Under the pieces are notes generated by a model that saw only the letters and a list, made by a program, of their open reading frames with translations, made no database searches and was not told the origin of the DNA. Position numbers and translations under genes: made by a program. A DNA stretch of 12,907 bases from positions 1-12,907 of the forward strand of contig JAGREZ010000341.1 in the NCBI GenBank assembly GCA_020446285.1. Reading direction: 5' to 3'. Source of the DNA: Geminicoccaceae bacterium (GTDB lineage: Bacteria; Pseudomonadota; Alphaproteobacteria; Geminicoccales; Geminicoccaceae). Shown piece after piece: positions 6,720-12,907 of the stretch; position 1 is the first letter of the stretch; each line of letters opens with the position of its first letter.

Positions 6720-9075
6720 GATGCTCCTTCTCGTCGGTTCGCCAGCCGCGAACGCCGAATTCTGCGATGAAACAAGGTTAACGTCCATCACCAAACCCGA
6801 CCATCCCGGAGCCGTGCGACGCGCTGTGACGTACGCGCTCGGTCCGCACCGGATCGGCATCACCATCGAGACCGGCGAATTCCTGACACGGGCGATGCAA
6901 CTCGAATATGTGCCGGATCCGTCCGACTGGATCGCGAAGAATGGCCTGATCCGCAGGAATGGCCGGGATTTCGGCCAGCTGGCGGGCAAGGAAGGCAATC
7001 GCTATCTGACATTCGCCTGTCCCGGCGTCGATCGGCTCGATACATTCTTCAATGAGGGAGGTGCCGGTGATCCGGCGGCCTATCGCATCCTCGACGAAAG
7101 CGGCCGGCAGCCAACTCCCCCCTTTCGCATCCGCGAGATATGGCGCAAGACACGGATCGTCGACACAGCCAGGCTCGGACGTTTCGAGTTCGCCTTCATT
7201 CTGGAGCACCGGATCGTTCTGGAGCTCGACGAGAGCTTTGAGGTTCCGGCAACCTTCAACGTCGCGATGCGATCCGGCGGTGACGACATTCTCGTTCCCC
7301 ATTCGATATCCGGCGCCGCCATTCACGCACCCCATACGGGCTTTGCCCCGGATGACCCGCTCAAGGCCGCCTACTATTCGCTCTGGCGTGGCAGTGATGC
7401 CGGGGGACGGATGGACCGGGGAACGGAACTTTCCGCCGACGCCCGCTTTCGCGTGGTCGACACGGATTCGGGCGTAACTGTCTTCGAAGGACGGGCCGAG
7501 CGCCGGACGTCGGCTGGTGAACCGCCCGCTCTCGACGCGGCTCCCGTCTATCGCCTCGACTTTTCCGGGCTTGCCCGTCCGGGCAATTACCGGGTCTGCA
7601 TTTCGCTCACCTGTTCCTTCCCCTTCACGATCTCGGATGAAGTCTGGCTTTCGACATTCCGAACGGCGATGCAGGGGTTCCTCAACCAGCGCAGCGGCAT
7701 GGAACTCGGCCCGCCATGGACGCAGTGGCGGCGGCCACGTTCCCTGCATCCCGATGACGGATTTCGCGCCTATCGCTCGAAGGCCACACTCATGGACACC
7801 TCCATGGGCCTCAATCTGCGCAAGCAGAACAGTTTCAAGGCACTCACGGCGCAGGCCACCGGAGAAACGGTCGCGGGCGCATGGGGCGGATGGCACGATG
7901 CCGGCGACTGGGATCGCCGTATCCATCAACTCGGCGTCGCACTCGACCTCATGATGATTCTCGAACTGCGCGACGGTCTCGCATCACTGGATCTGAACAT
8001 TCCGGAATCCGCCAACGACATTCCGGACATTCTCGACGAGGCACTCTGGAGCATCGATCTCTATGCGCGTTTGCAGGATGCCGATGGCGGCGTGTCCGGC
8101 GGCATCGAGTCGGCCGGTCATCCGCAATTCGGCGAGAGCAGCTGGACGGAGAGCCAGAACCTTTATGTCTATGCAGCCGACCCCTGGTCGAGCTGGACAT
8201 TCGCAGCCGCGGCGGCGCGTGCCGCGAGACTGCTCGCCCCCTTCGATCCATCGCGCGCGCGGACACTGGCGGATCGTGCCGCCGCAGCATTCAACTGGGC
8301 CGAAGCGCACAAGGGCGACCTCGAACGCCGCAATCGCGCGATCGGCAAGGCGCGCAACCTCGCCGCACTCGAACTCTATCGGCTGAGCGGCGACGAGCAC
8401 TTTCACGATGTCTTCCTGAAGACCACGAGCTACCGCACCTCCGCGCGGCAGAACTGGAAGGAACGCCAGATCGATGCCGGGTTCAGCTATGCCATGTGGG
8501 TCGGGGATGGTGACCCCCAGACGAGGCGGAACGCGGCGGATGCGATCATCGACCGGGCGGACAGCCTTCTCGCGGCACCCGCCGGCGGTTTCGGCCAGAC
8601 GGTCGACCCGCACCGCCCCTATGGCTACAGCTACACCTCGACCGTTCCGGCGGATGCCGCCGATGTTTTCGTGCAGGCCCACGCGCTTACCGGCGACACA
8701 CGTTATCTTCAGGCGATCATCGGCGAAACCCTGTTCGGTCTGGGCGCCAATCCTCTCGACATGACCTACATGACCGGCCTCGGGCCCAATCCTCCGCGCG
8801 CACCTCTGATCGTCGACATGCTCGCCCTCGAGGACAAGACACCTCCGGCCGGAATCACGCTCTTCGGGCATTATGACTGGACGCGCCGGGATCACCGGGC
8901 GATCGAGGTCGCGAGCCGCCTCATGTCACCGCCCTATCCGAAGGCGTGGCCGATACACGAAATGTATATCGGCTTTCCCTCGTTCGTTCCGGTGAGCGAA
9001 TATTCGATGCACGCGACGATCGGGCCTACGGCTCTTGTTCTCGGTTATCTTGCCGGTCGTCCGACGACACGTTGA
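6700..9075 (+). CDS. Secreted glycoside hydrolase family 9 (cellulase-like) protein
   Basis: From ATG 6700 this is 791 residues. A hydrophobic leader with an ANA cleavage site before EFCDET implies periplasmic export. An N-terminal beta-rich part ends in VYRLDFSGLARPGNYRV and FPFTISD, the CelD_N Ig-like pattern. The (alpha/alpha)6 GH9 domain follows: WHDAGDW (Asp400, Asp403, nucleophile-activating/base pair), GLGANPLDMTYMTGLG near 681-696, and [15 protein letters not shown] with Glu767 at the catalytic-acid position. The usual PHHR substrate motif after the TGxG block is not visible. The family hydrolyses beta-1,4-glucans with inversion; here it may trim or release the EPS. The start is uncertain: 6700 has a weak AGGG, 6664 gives a better signal peptide with two arginines, and 6718/6721 is possible. 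All but the 6721 choice overlap the GT2 start; the 3' end overlaps the sugar transferase by 50 bp. Confidence 0.88.
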   Translation: MPASLVMMLLLVGSPAANAEFCDETRLTSITKPDHPGAVRRAVTYALGPHRIGITIETGEFLTRAMQLEYVPDPSDWIAKNGLIRRNGRDFGQLAGKEGNRYLTFACPGVDRLDTFFNEGGAGDPAAYRILDESGRQPTPPFRIREIWRKTRIVDTARLGRFEFAFILEHRIVLELDESFEVPATFNVAMRSGGDDILVPHSISGAAIHAPHTGFAPDDPLKAAYYSLWRGSDAGGRMDRGTELSADARFRVVDTDSGVTVFEGRAERRTSAGEPPALDAAPVYRLDFSGLARPGNYRVCISLTCSFPFTISDEVWLSTFRTAMQGFLNQRSGMELGPPWTQWRRPRSLHPDDGFRAYRSKATLMDTSMGLNLRKQNSFKALTAQATGETVAGAWGGWHDAGDWDRRIHQLGVALDLMMILELRDGLASLDLNIPESANDIPDILDEALWSIDLYARLQDADGGVSGGIESAGHPQFGESSWTESQNLYVYAADPWSSWTFAAAAARAARLLAPFDPSRARTLADRAAAAFNWAEAHKGDLERRNRAIGKARNLAALELYRLSGDEHFHDVFLKTTSYRTSARQNWKERQIDAGFSYAMWVGDGDPQTRRNAADAIIDRADSLLAAPAGGFGQTVDPHRPYGYSYTSTVPADAADVFVQAHALTGDTRYLQAIIGETLFGLGANPLDMTYMTGLGPNPPRAPLIVDMLALEDKTPPAGITLFGHYDWTRRDHRAIEVASRLMSPPYPKAWPIHEMYIGFPSFVPVSEYSMHATIGPTALVLGYLAGRPTTR
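6724..6729 (-). promoter_or_regulatory. Ribosome binding site of the minus-strand GT2 gene
   Basis: On the minus strand this reads AAGGAG, 4 nt before the ATG at 6719, and fixes that start against the longer open frame. It lies inside the coding region of the opposing GH9 gene. Confidence 0.65.
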
Positions 9076-9802
9076 GCCCCGCCTTGCCGGCCGAGCCATC
9101 CACGCGGCCGGCGGGGCTCGAAAAGGGAACGCCGAGCGTGCGCAGGAGAATGTACGCATCGAGCGGCATCGACCAGATCTCGATATATTCGAGGTCGTAT
9201 GCCAGCCTGTTCTCGAGCGATTTCAGCGTCGGCGTCGGCCCGCGCCAGCCATGGACCTGCGCCCACCCGGTGAGGCCGGGTTTCACGCAGTGACGCTTCT
9301 CGTATTGCGGAAGGGCTTCGGCAAACGGCCGTCCCTCCACCTCGGTAGCCGGCGCATGCGGACGCGGCCCGACGAGTGACATGTCACCATGGACGACGTT
9401 CACGAGCTGCGGCAGCTCGTCGATGCTGGTACGGCGAAGCCAGCGACCCACCCGCGTGACCCTGGGATCATGGATCGTCGCCTGATGCCGTCCCGCCTCG
9501 TCACACATGTCATCGAAGAGCGTGCGGAATTTCAGGATGGTGAAGGTCTCGCCCCAACGTCCCACGCGATCCTGCCGGAAGAAGACGGGTCCCGGCGAAT
9601 CGAGCTTGATCAGGACGGCCACGAGCAGCATCAGCGGCAGCACGAACAACAGCAGCAGACAGCCGAGAACGAGGTCCACCGCGCGTTTGAGACTCTCCTC
9701 GGAGGAACTCAGCGGCTGATGAAAATCGCGCTTGTCGGAAAAATCCCCGGAAAGCCCCGAACCACCGGAGCTCAGGCGTTCGGTAGCGAGGTCCTTGCTC
9801 AT
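9026..9802 (-). CDS. Undecaprenyl-phosphate sugar-phosphate transferase, ExoY/WcaJ-type
   Basis: This protein of 258 residues is the short form of the bacterial sugar transferase family: one N-terminal membrane helix ([20 protein letters not shown]) and the catalytic domain. Visible blocks are [21 protein letters not shown], then [47 protein letters not shown], and [21 protein letters not shown]. It transfers a hexose-1-phosphate from a UDP-sugar to undecaprenyl phosphate, the committed first step of Wzx/Wzy polysaccharides. Glucose or galactose is usual in the family, but the sequence does not decide. ATG 9802 with GGGAG (9810-9814) at 7 nt is preferred to the TTG 26 codons upstream. Its last 50 bp overlap the convergent GH9 gene; upstream is the long AT-richer spacer, which should hold its promoter. 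Confidence 0.92.
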   Translation of the reverse strand: MSKDLATERLSSGGSGLSGDFSDKRDFHQPLSSSEESLKRAVDLVLGCLLLLFVLPLMLLVAVLIKLDSPGPVFFRQDRVGRWGETFTILKFRTLFDDMCDEAGRHQATIHDPRVTRVGRWLRRTSIDELPQLVNVVHGDMSLVGPRPHAPATEVEGRPFAEALPQYEKRHCVKPGLTGWAQVHGWRGPTPTLKSLENRLAYDLEYIEIWSMPLDAYILLRTLGVPFSSPAGRVDGSAGKAGLNVSSDDRQDNREQEP

Positions 9803-10030
9803 CGGCCGGCTCCCGGAAAGACCAACAGTACAGCGATTGCCTGTGAATTCGATGAACTCGCGAAATCGCAGCGCGCGCAACTCGCGCGTGATACTACCAT
9901 CTTGTGTTCACCTTGAGGCGTCCCGTACAGGTCGAATTGTCAATCAACTTCCATCGCAATAAACGCTAGCCTTCGGATTGACGGAAAACAAGAGCTGGTC
10001 GACCACGAGCATAATATTTTGCGCGCACAT

Positions 10031-10048
10031 GCCTTCTTGCGAGAAGGC
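10031..10048. repeat. Perfect inverted repeat, possible hairpin
   Basis: Seven-bp arms GCCTTCT and AGAAGGC surround the 4-nt loop TGCG. A looser C- and T-containing tail (CCCCGTGCTTTT) follows on +. No + strand gene ends near it (the closest stop is at 9075), so a terminator role is doubtful; an operator or leader hairpin fits the divergent setting better. Confidence 0.4.
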
Positions 10049-10293
10049 CCCCGTGCTTTTCGCTTTGAACTCACTAATCTTGTTGCATTCCTGCATCATC
10101 CGCAAAGTTACTGATATTTTTCGTTCTATTGTAACTGTTCGCGGCTTTCATCAATCGTTCGCTTGATTTTCTACCAAAACGCGATTTATCGATTCATTCC
10201 CGAAAACGCAAACGGCTCTTCGGCAACACGGAATATCGCTCTCCTGTTGCGGAAATCGATCGTACCGCGCAAACTGCCGCCGCCATGGATGCG

Positions 10294-10305
10294 ACAACCT
10301 GTTGT
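10294..10305. repeat. 12-bp palindrome upstream of the ExbBD operon
   Basis: ACAAC-CT-GTTGT is a perfect inverted repeat 35 bp before the ATG at 10341, a place where an operator for the energy-transduction operon could sit. This is position-based inference; I recognise no known regulator consensus in it. Confidence 0.3.
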
Positions 10306-10340
10306 AACACGTCTTTGCGATGAATGGGGAGCTCTGAAGG

Positions 10341-10769
10341 ATGACGATCAGCCACAGAATCGGGCGGGCCTTCCTGACCGGTGCGGCGATGCTGGCAGCC
10401 CTGCCCGCAGCCGACGCATTCGCCGAGGGTCTTGCGCTCGAACTCAACAAGCTGGAGGCAATCGATCAGGGGTGTCGCGTCTACATGGTCATCACCAATG
10501 ACACCGGATCCGGGCTCGACAGTTTCCAGCTCGATCTCGTGAGTTTCGATTCCACCGGAATCATCGGCGAACGTCTCGCCATCGAGCTGGCTCCGCTCGC
10601 CGCATCGAAGACCTCGGTCAAGCTTTTCGACATGACCAGTGCGTGCGACGCACTCTCCAGCGTGCTGGTCAATGAGGTGCTCGCCTGCACCAGCGCCGGC
10701 CAGCCGGTCGAGGGATGTGCGAACGGAATTACCCTCTCCTCGAAAGCGCCCGCCGAACTGCGAAAGTAG
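10341..10769 (+). CDS. Small secreted four-cysteine protein linked to ExbB/ExbD
   Basis: This 142-residue protein has a clear Sec signal peptide (HRIGR n-region, hydrophobic core, cleavage after AFA at about residue 28). The mature part is about 114 residues, rich in alternating hydrophobic residues (CRVYMVITND, then LDSFQLDLVSFDSTGIIGERLAIELAPL), which suggests an all-beta periplasmic fold. Four cysteines (GCRV, SACD, LACTS, GCAN) could form two disulfides. I assign no function. From memory, small proteins of this type precede ExbB-like genes in Rhodobacterales, often labelled Tat-signal or hypothetical protein; no twin-arginine motif is present here. GGAG (10328-10331) stands 9 nt before the ATG. 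The next gene follows after 5 bp, so a periplasmic accessory role to the ExbBD/TonB complex is the simplest inference. Confidence 0.75.
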   Translation: MTISHRIGRAFLTGAAMLAALPAADAFAEGLALELNKLEAIDQGCRVYMVITNDTGSGLDSFQLDLVSFDSTGIIGERLAIELAPLAASKTSVKLFDMTSACDALSSVLVNEVLACTSAGQPVEGCANGITLSSKAPAELRK

Positions 10770-10774
10770 ATGCG

Positions 10775-11440
10775 GTGGAACTGTCACTGAGCCAGCCGCT
10801 GGATCTTGCCGTTCGCGGGGGGCCGGTCCTCGTCATCCTGATCCTCATGTCGCTGTTCGTGGTGACGGTAGCGCTGGTAAAACTGTGGCAGTTCAGGGCG
10901 AGCGAGATCGGTCGCAGCGATTTCATTCCGCCGGCGCTCAGGGCACTCGAGGAGGGAACGCCGGCCGACGCTCATCGCATACTCGATTCCGTCCGCAATC
11001 CCATTGCCCGCATTCTCGAGACCATCGCCGACCAGAAAAAGGACTGGGCACAGGATCGCCTCGAAGAAGAGATCGACCGCCGCGCCCGCAACGAGCTCGC
11101 ATCGCTCCGCCGATGGCTGCGGACCCTCGAACTGTTTTCCACCATCGCCCCGCTGCTCGGCCTTCTCGGGACAGTGCTCGGCATGATCGACGCCTTTGGC
11201 GAACTGCAATCCGCCTCGGGCCGTGTCGAGCCCGGACTTCTTGCCGGCGGCATCGCCACGGCGCTGCTGACCACGGCGGGCGGCCTTGTGGTCGCGATCC
11301 TCGCGAGCATTACACTTGCATGGCTCGAAGCCCGGATCGAGGCCCTCGTGATTACCATGGAGGACACGATCACCCGGGCATTGCACCATCATTTCGAACT
11401 GTCGCTTGCACGGCGCGACCATGCAGCAACGATTATCTAG
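10775..11440 (+). CDS. exbB: ExbB/TolQ/MotA-family proton channel protein
   Basis: From GTG 10775 this is 221 residues with three TM helices (about 17-37, 121-140, 159-184) separated by a charged cytoplasmic loop, the ExbB/TolQ topology. Signature segments are IAPLLGLLGTVLGMIDAF (124-141) and GGIATALLTTAGGLVVAI (158-175), whose small and Thr residues line the proton path. Thr161 replaces the Glu found in E. coli ExbB, as in many homologues. It forms the pentameric stator in the inner membrane around ExbD and powers a TonB/TolA-like protein. The frame is open back to an ATG at 10715 inside the preceding gene, but the GTG at 10775 gives the normal family N-terminus and a 5-bp gap, and a GAAAG-type site lies 8 nt before it. 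The 3' end overlaps the first exbD by 20 bp. Confidence 0.88.
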   Translation: MELSLSQPLDLAVRGGPVLVILILMSLFVVTVALVKLWQFRASEIGRSDFIPPALRALEEGTPADAHRILDSVRNPIARILETIADQKKDWAQDRLEEEIDRRARNELASLRRWLRTLELFSTIAPLLGLLGTVLGMIDAFGELQSASGRVEPGLLAGGIATALLTTAGGLVVAILASITLAWLEARIEALVITMEDTITRALHHHFELSLARRDHAATII

Positions 11441-11834
11441 CCCCGCGCAACGACGACGCCGCACCGTCTCCCTGACACCGCTCATCGACGTCGTCTTCAT
11501 CCTGCTCATCTTCTTCGTCATGGCCGGCCGTTTCGAACAGGACGGCCGCATCACCCTGGCGCGCGCCGACGGTCCGGCAGACATGACAGGCGATGCCGCA
11601 ATAGCACAGGAGCCGCGGCCTTCCGTTCTGGTGATCGTCGAGACGGATGGCAGCCTCAATGTCGGCGGTTCGACGCTCGACGCCGGATCGCTCGCGCGCT
11701 CGGTCGATCCCGACACGCTTGTGGTCCTGCGTCTGGCACCGGATCTCGCCATCGGCACGATGGTCGAAACGATCGATTCGCTGCGGGCGGAGGGAATCGA
11801 TCGCCTTTCCTATCTCGCACCCGCGAGAGACTGA
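11421..11834 (+). CDS. exbD: ExbD/TolR-family protein, canonical Asp present
   Basis: This protein of 137 residues has a basic cytoplasmic tail (RRRR at 11-14), one TM helix beginning LTPLIDVVFILLIFFVM (about 18-34) and a periplasmic domain of about 100 residues. Asp23 (codon 11487-11489) is the conserved proton-carrying Asp of ExbD/TolR. The periplasmic part contains SVLVIVETDGSLNVGGSTL and ends with LRAEGIDRLSYLAP, the TolR/ExbD C-domain pattern. It should sit as a dimer or heterodimer in the ExbB pentamer and couple proton flow to the TonB-like protein downstream. ATG 11421 overlaps exbB by 20 bp; a TTG at 11406 is less likely. Its TGA shares one base with the next ATG (TGATG), implying coupled translation and matched stoichiometry with the second ExbD. 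Confidence 0.88.
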   Translation: MQQRLSSPAQRRRRTVSLTPLIDVVFILLIFFVMAGRFEQDGRITLARADGPADMTGDAAIAQEPRPSVLVIVETDGSLNVGGSTLDAGSLARSVDPDTLVVLRLAPDLAIGTMVETIDSLRAEGIDRLSYLAPARD

Positions 11835-12232
11835 TGCGTACCGGCCGCAGACGATATCCCGCCTTGCCGCCCCGGCGCACGGGCGAGCCGACACTGCCGC
11901 TCATCAATGTCGTCTTTCTCCTGTTGATCTTCGTTCTCCTGACCTCGGCGATCGAGATCCCCGGCCCGCTCACGGTCGACCTTGCCGAAAGCCGGTCGGC
12001 GGAGGGTGCGGATCCCGGACATCCGCTCCTGTTCGCGAGTGCGGACGAGATGGCGAGCCGGACCGCCATCCTTTCACGGGAAGCGCTGCGCGCCTGGGTC
12101 GAGGAAAACCGCCCGCAGACGGTCGTTCTTCACGCCGACAGGAACCTCACGGCGTCGCGTCTCTTCACCCTCGTGGAGGACCTGCGCCGCCTTGGTGTCG
12201 AAACCGTCGAACTTGCGGTCACAAGGCAATGA
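11834..12232 (+). CDS. exbD: ExbD/TolR-family paralogue with Asp-to-Asn change in TM helix
   Basis: This protein of 132 residues has an Arg-rich cytoplasmic tail, a TM helix starting LPLINVVFLLLIFVLLTS (about 21-38) and a periplasmic C-domain ending LFTLVEDLRRLGVETVELAVT. Asn25 (AAT, 11906-11908) occupies the position of the essential proton-carrying Asp (Asp25 in E. coli ExbD). It should therefore not carry protons itself and may pair with the Asp-bearing ExbD encoded just upstream. The family assignment is firm; the asymmetric-dimer idea is inference. The start shares a base with the previous stop, and the stop overlaps the next ATG (ATGA). Confidence 0.86.
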   Translation: MRTGRRRYPALPPRRTGEPTLPLINVVFLLLIFVLLTSAIEIPGPLTVDLAESRSAEGADPGHPLLFASADEMASRTAILSREALRAWVEENRPQTVVLHADRNLTASRLFTLVEDLRRLGVETVELAVTRQ

Positions 12233-12907
12233 CGGGAGCGGAACCGGGACCGCTTCAATGGAGCGCCGCCGCAGTTGTGGCGCTGGCGATCCACGGTCTG
12301 GCATTGAGCGGATCCCTGCCGGATCTGCCCGGTTTCACGACGCCTTCGGGAGCCGCCCCACCCCCCGCACCGTTTCTTCCCGCAGCCGAGCTCCAACCCA
12401 CCGAAGCGCGAATGGTCGCCCCCTCACTCCCGGCAGCAGCAGCAACCGCAATCGCCGCCGTTTCGGCAGCCCCGACGATCGCTCCGGCGTTTGCGGCAAA
12501 TCTTTCCGTGGCCAGCCCGCCTCTTTCCGCGGCAGGCCCAAGACCGGCAATCCAGAGCGCATCGGGAGCAGCAATAACAGCTGGAACGATCGAAGCCACA
12601 CCCCCGGTCGCCCCGGTCGCCGCAATGTCGTTCGATGTTCAGGCAGCCGGTCCGGCAGCACCATCCGCGCCACCCATAACCGAAATCGTCACGGCAAGGC
12701 CGGTCGTGGCAAGCGGCGTTCCCGCATCGTCCGCATCGCCTCCGACGACAGCCGCTATGGCGGCCCGGCCTTCGCAGGAGATCGAGGTCCGTCCGGCCCA
12801 GACCGTCAGCCGGGCGGATCCTGTTGCCGTCGGGGTCGATATCGCAAGCGTCGACGTCACCGCCGCCGAACCGGTGGGGACGGACCGGGAAAGAGCGATC
12901 GCGGCGG
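12229..12907 (+). CDS. TonB-like energy transducer, N-terminal part (runs off window)
   Basis: From the ATG at 12229 (ATGA overlap with the exbD stop) the frame stays open through the last base, at least 226 residues. Residues 10-30 read QWSAAAVVALAIHGLALSGSL. This is one TM helix with His22 followed by Gly, matching the essential TM histidine of TonB (His20 in E. coli, in a similar IHG setting). A long Ala/Pro/Ser/Val-rich, low-complexity linker follows, as expected for a periplasm-spanning segment. The C-terminal TonB domain would lie beyond the window. Unlike classical TonB, no Glu-Pro/Lys-Pro repeats and no lysine or cysteine are seen, and the cytoplasmic tail lacks basic residues. Its position last after exbB-exbD-exbD supports the call; a TolA-like or other ExbBD-driven protein is the alternative. 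Confidence 0.72.
   Translation, partial: MTGAEPGPLQWSAAAVVALAIHGLALSGSLPDLPGFTTPSGAAPPPAPFLPAAELQPTEARMVAPSLPAAAATAIAAVSAAPTIAPAFAANLSVASPPLSAAGPRPAIQSASGAAITAGTIEATPPVAPVAAMSFDVQAAGPAAPSAPPITEIVTARPVVASGVPASSASPPTTAAMAARPSQEIEVRPAQTVSRADPVAVGVDIASVDVTAAEPVGTDRERAIAA

Larger units (their letters stand above)
9803..10340. promoter_or_regulatory. Long AT-richer intergenic region between EPS and ExbBD genes
   Basis: This 538-bp spacer separates divergent transcription units and is clearly richer in A+T than the genes, especially about 9930-10200. On the minus strand a consensus-like TTGACA (9938-9943) lies some 140 bp before the sugar-transferase start, but no good -10 sits 16-18 nt away. Inverted repeats are GCCTTCT-TGCG-AGAAGGC (10031-10048), AGTTAC/GTAACT (10106-10111 and 10131-10136), ATCAA/TTGAT (10150-10167) and ACAACCTGTTGT (10294-10305). 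I see no convincing gene: the one open frame (9978-10166) starts with TTG, has no ribosome site and has no recognisable domain. Confidence 0.5.

Noticed and set aside
6720..6998. N-terminal 93-codon extension of the minus-strand GT2 frame
   Set aside because: It lies antisense to the GH9 N-domain, has no recognisable content, and the ATG at 6719 has a strong AAGGAG just upstream.
9978..10015. TTGACG and ATAATA as a + strand promoter
   Set aside because: The hexamers are 27 nt apart, too far for a sigma-70 type promoter, and the nearest + gene starts over 300 bp downstream.
9978..10166. 62-codon + strand ORF in the long spacer
   Set aside because: TTG start without ribosome site, no domain and unusual composition; more likely chance openness in AT-richer non-coding DNA.
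12255..12860. Several minus-strand ORFs opposite the window end
   Set aside because: Ala/Gly/Arg-rich shadows of the Ala/Pro-rich TonB-like frame, which continues from an ATGA junction and carries the TM histidine motif.

Overview
The window looks like a chromosomal segment of a GC-rich alphaproteobacterium. GC-ending codons dominate, ATGA/TGATG gene junctions are frequent, GTG and TTG starts occur, and the export and glycosylation genes resemble those of rhizobial and Rhodobacterales exopolysaccharide (EPS) loci. This placement comes from protein style and codon use only; no rRNA, tRNA or marker gene is present. I see no insertion sequence, CRISPR array, tRNA or phage gene.

Region 1 (1-9802) is a Wzx/Wzy-type surface polysaccharide cluster. 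In order it holds the 3' part of a sulfotransferase (+), a GT4 glycosyltransferase (-), a tight + strand operon of a Wzy/ExoQ-like polymerase, a Wzx-like flippase and an ExoM-like GT2 glycosyltransferase, a second GT2 enzyme (-), a secreted glycoside hydrolase family 9 (GH9, cellulase-like) protein (+), and an ExoY/WcaJ-type initiating sugar-phosphate transferase (-). The likely division of labour is as follows. The initiating transferase loads the first sugar-phosphate on undecaprenyl phosphate, and the GT2 and GT4 enzymes extend the repeat unit. Wzx flips it, Wzy polymerises it, the sulfotransferase may sulfate it or another glycan, and the GH9 protein may trim or release it in the periplasm. 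No co-polymerase/kinase (Wzc) or outer-membrane exporter (Wza) lies inside the window.

The layout is unusually compressed and alternates strands. Two convergent pairs overlap at their 3' ends (61 and 50 bp), a third convergent pair is 9 bp apart, and one divergent pair overlaps or abuts at the 5' ends. Only two real spacers exist: 1799-2076, and the AT-richer 9803-10340, which separates the two regions.

Region 2 (10341-12907) is a TonB/ExbB/ExbD-type energy-transduction operon. It encodes a small secreted four-cysteine protein, ExbB, two ExbD-like proteins (the second has Asn where the proton-carrying Asp is expected), and the start of a TonB-like protein with a TM histidine and a lysine-free Ala/Pro linker that runs off the end of the window. 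All five genes are on + and are joined by short gaps or overlaps.
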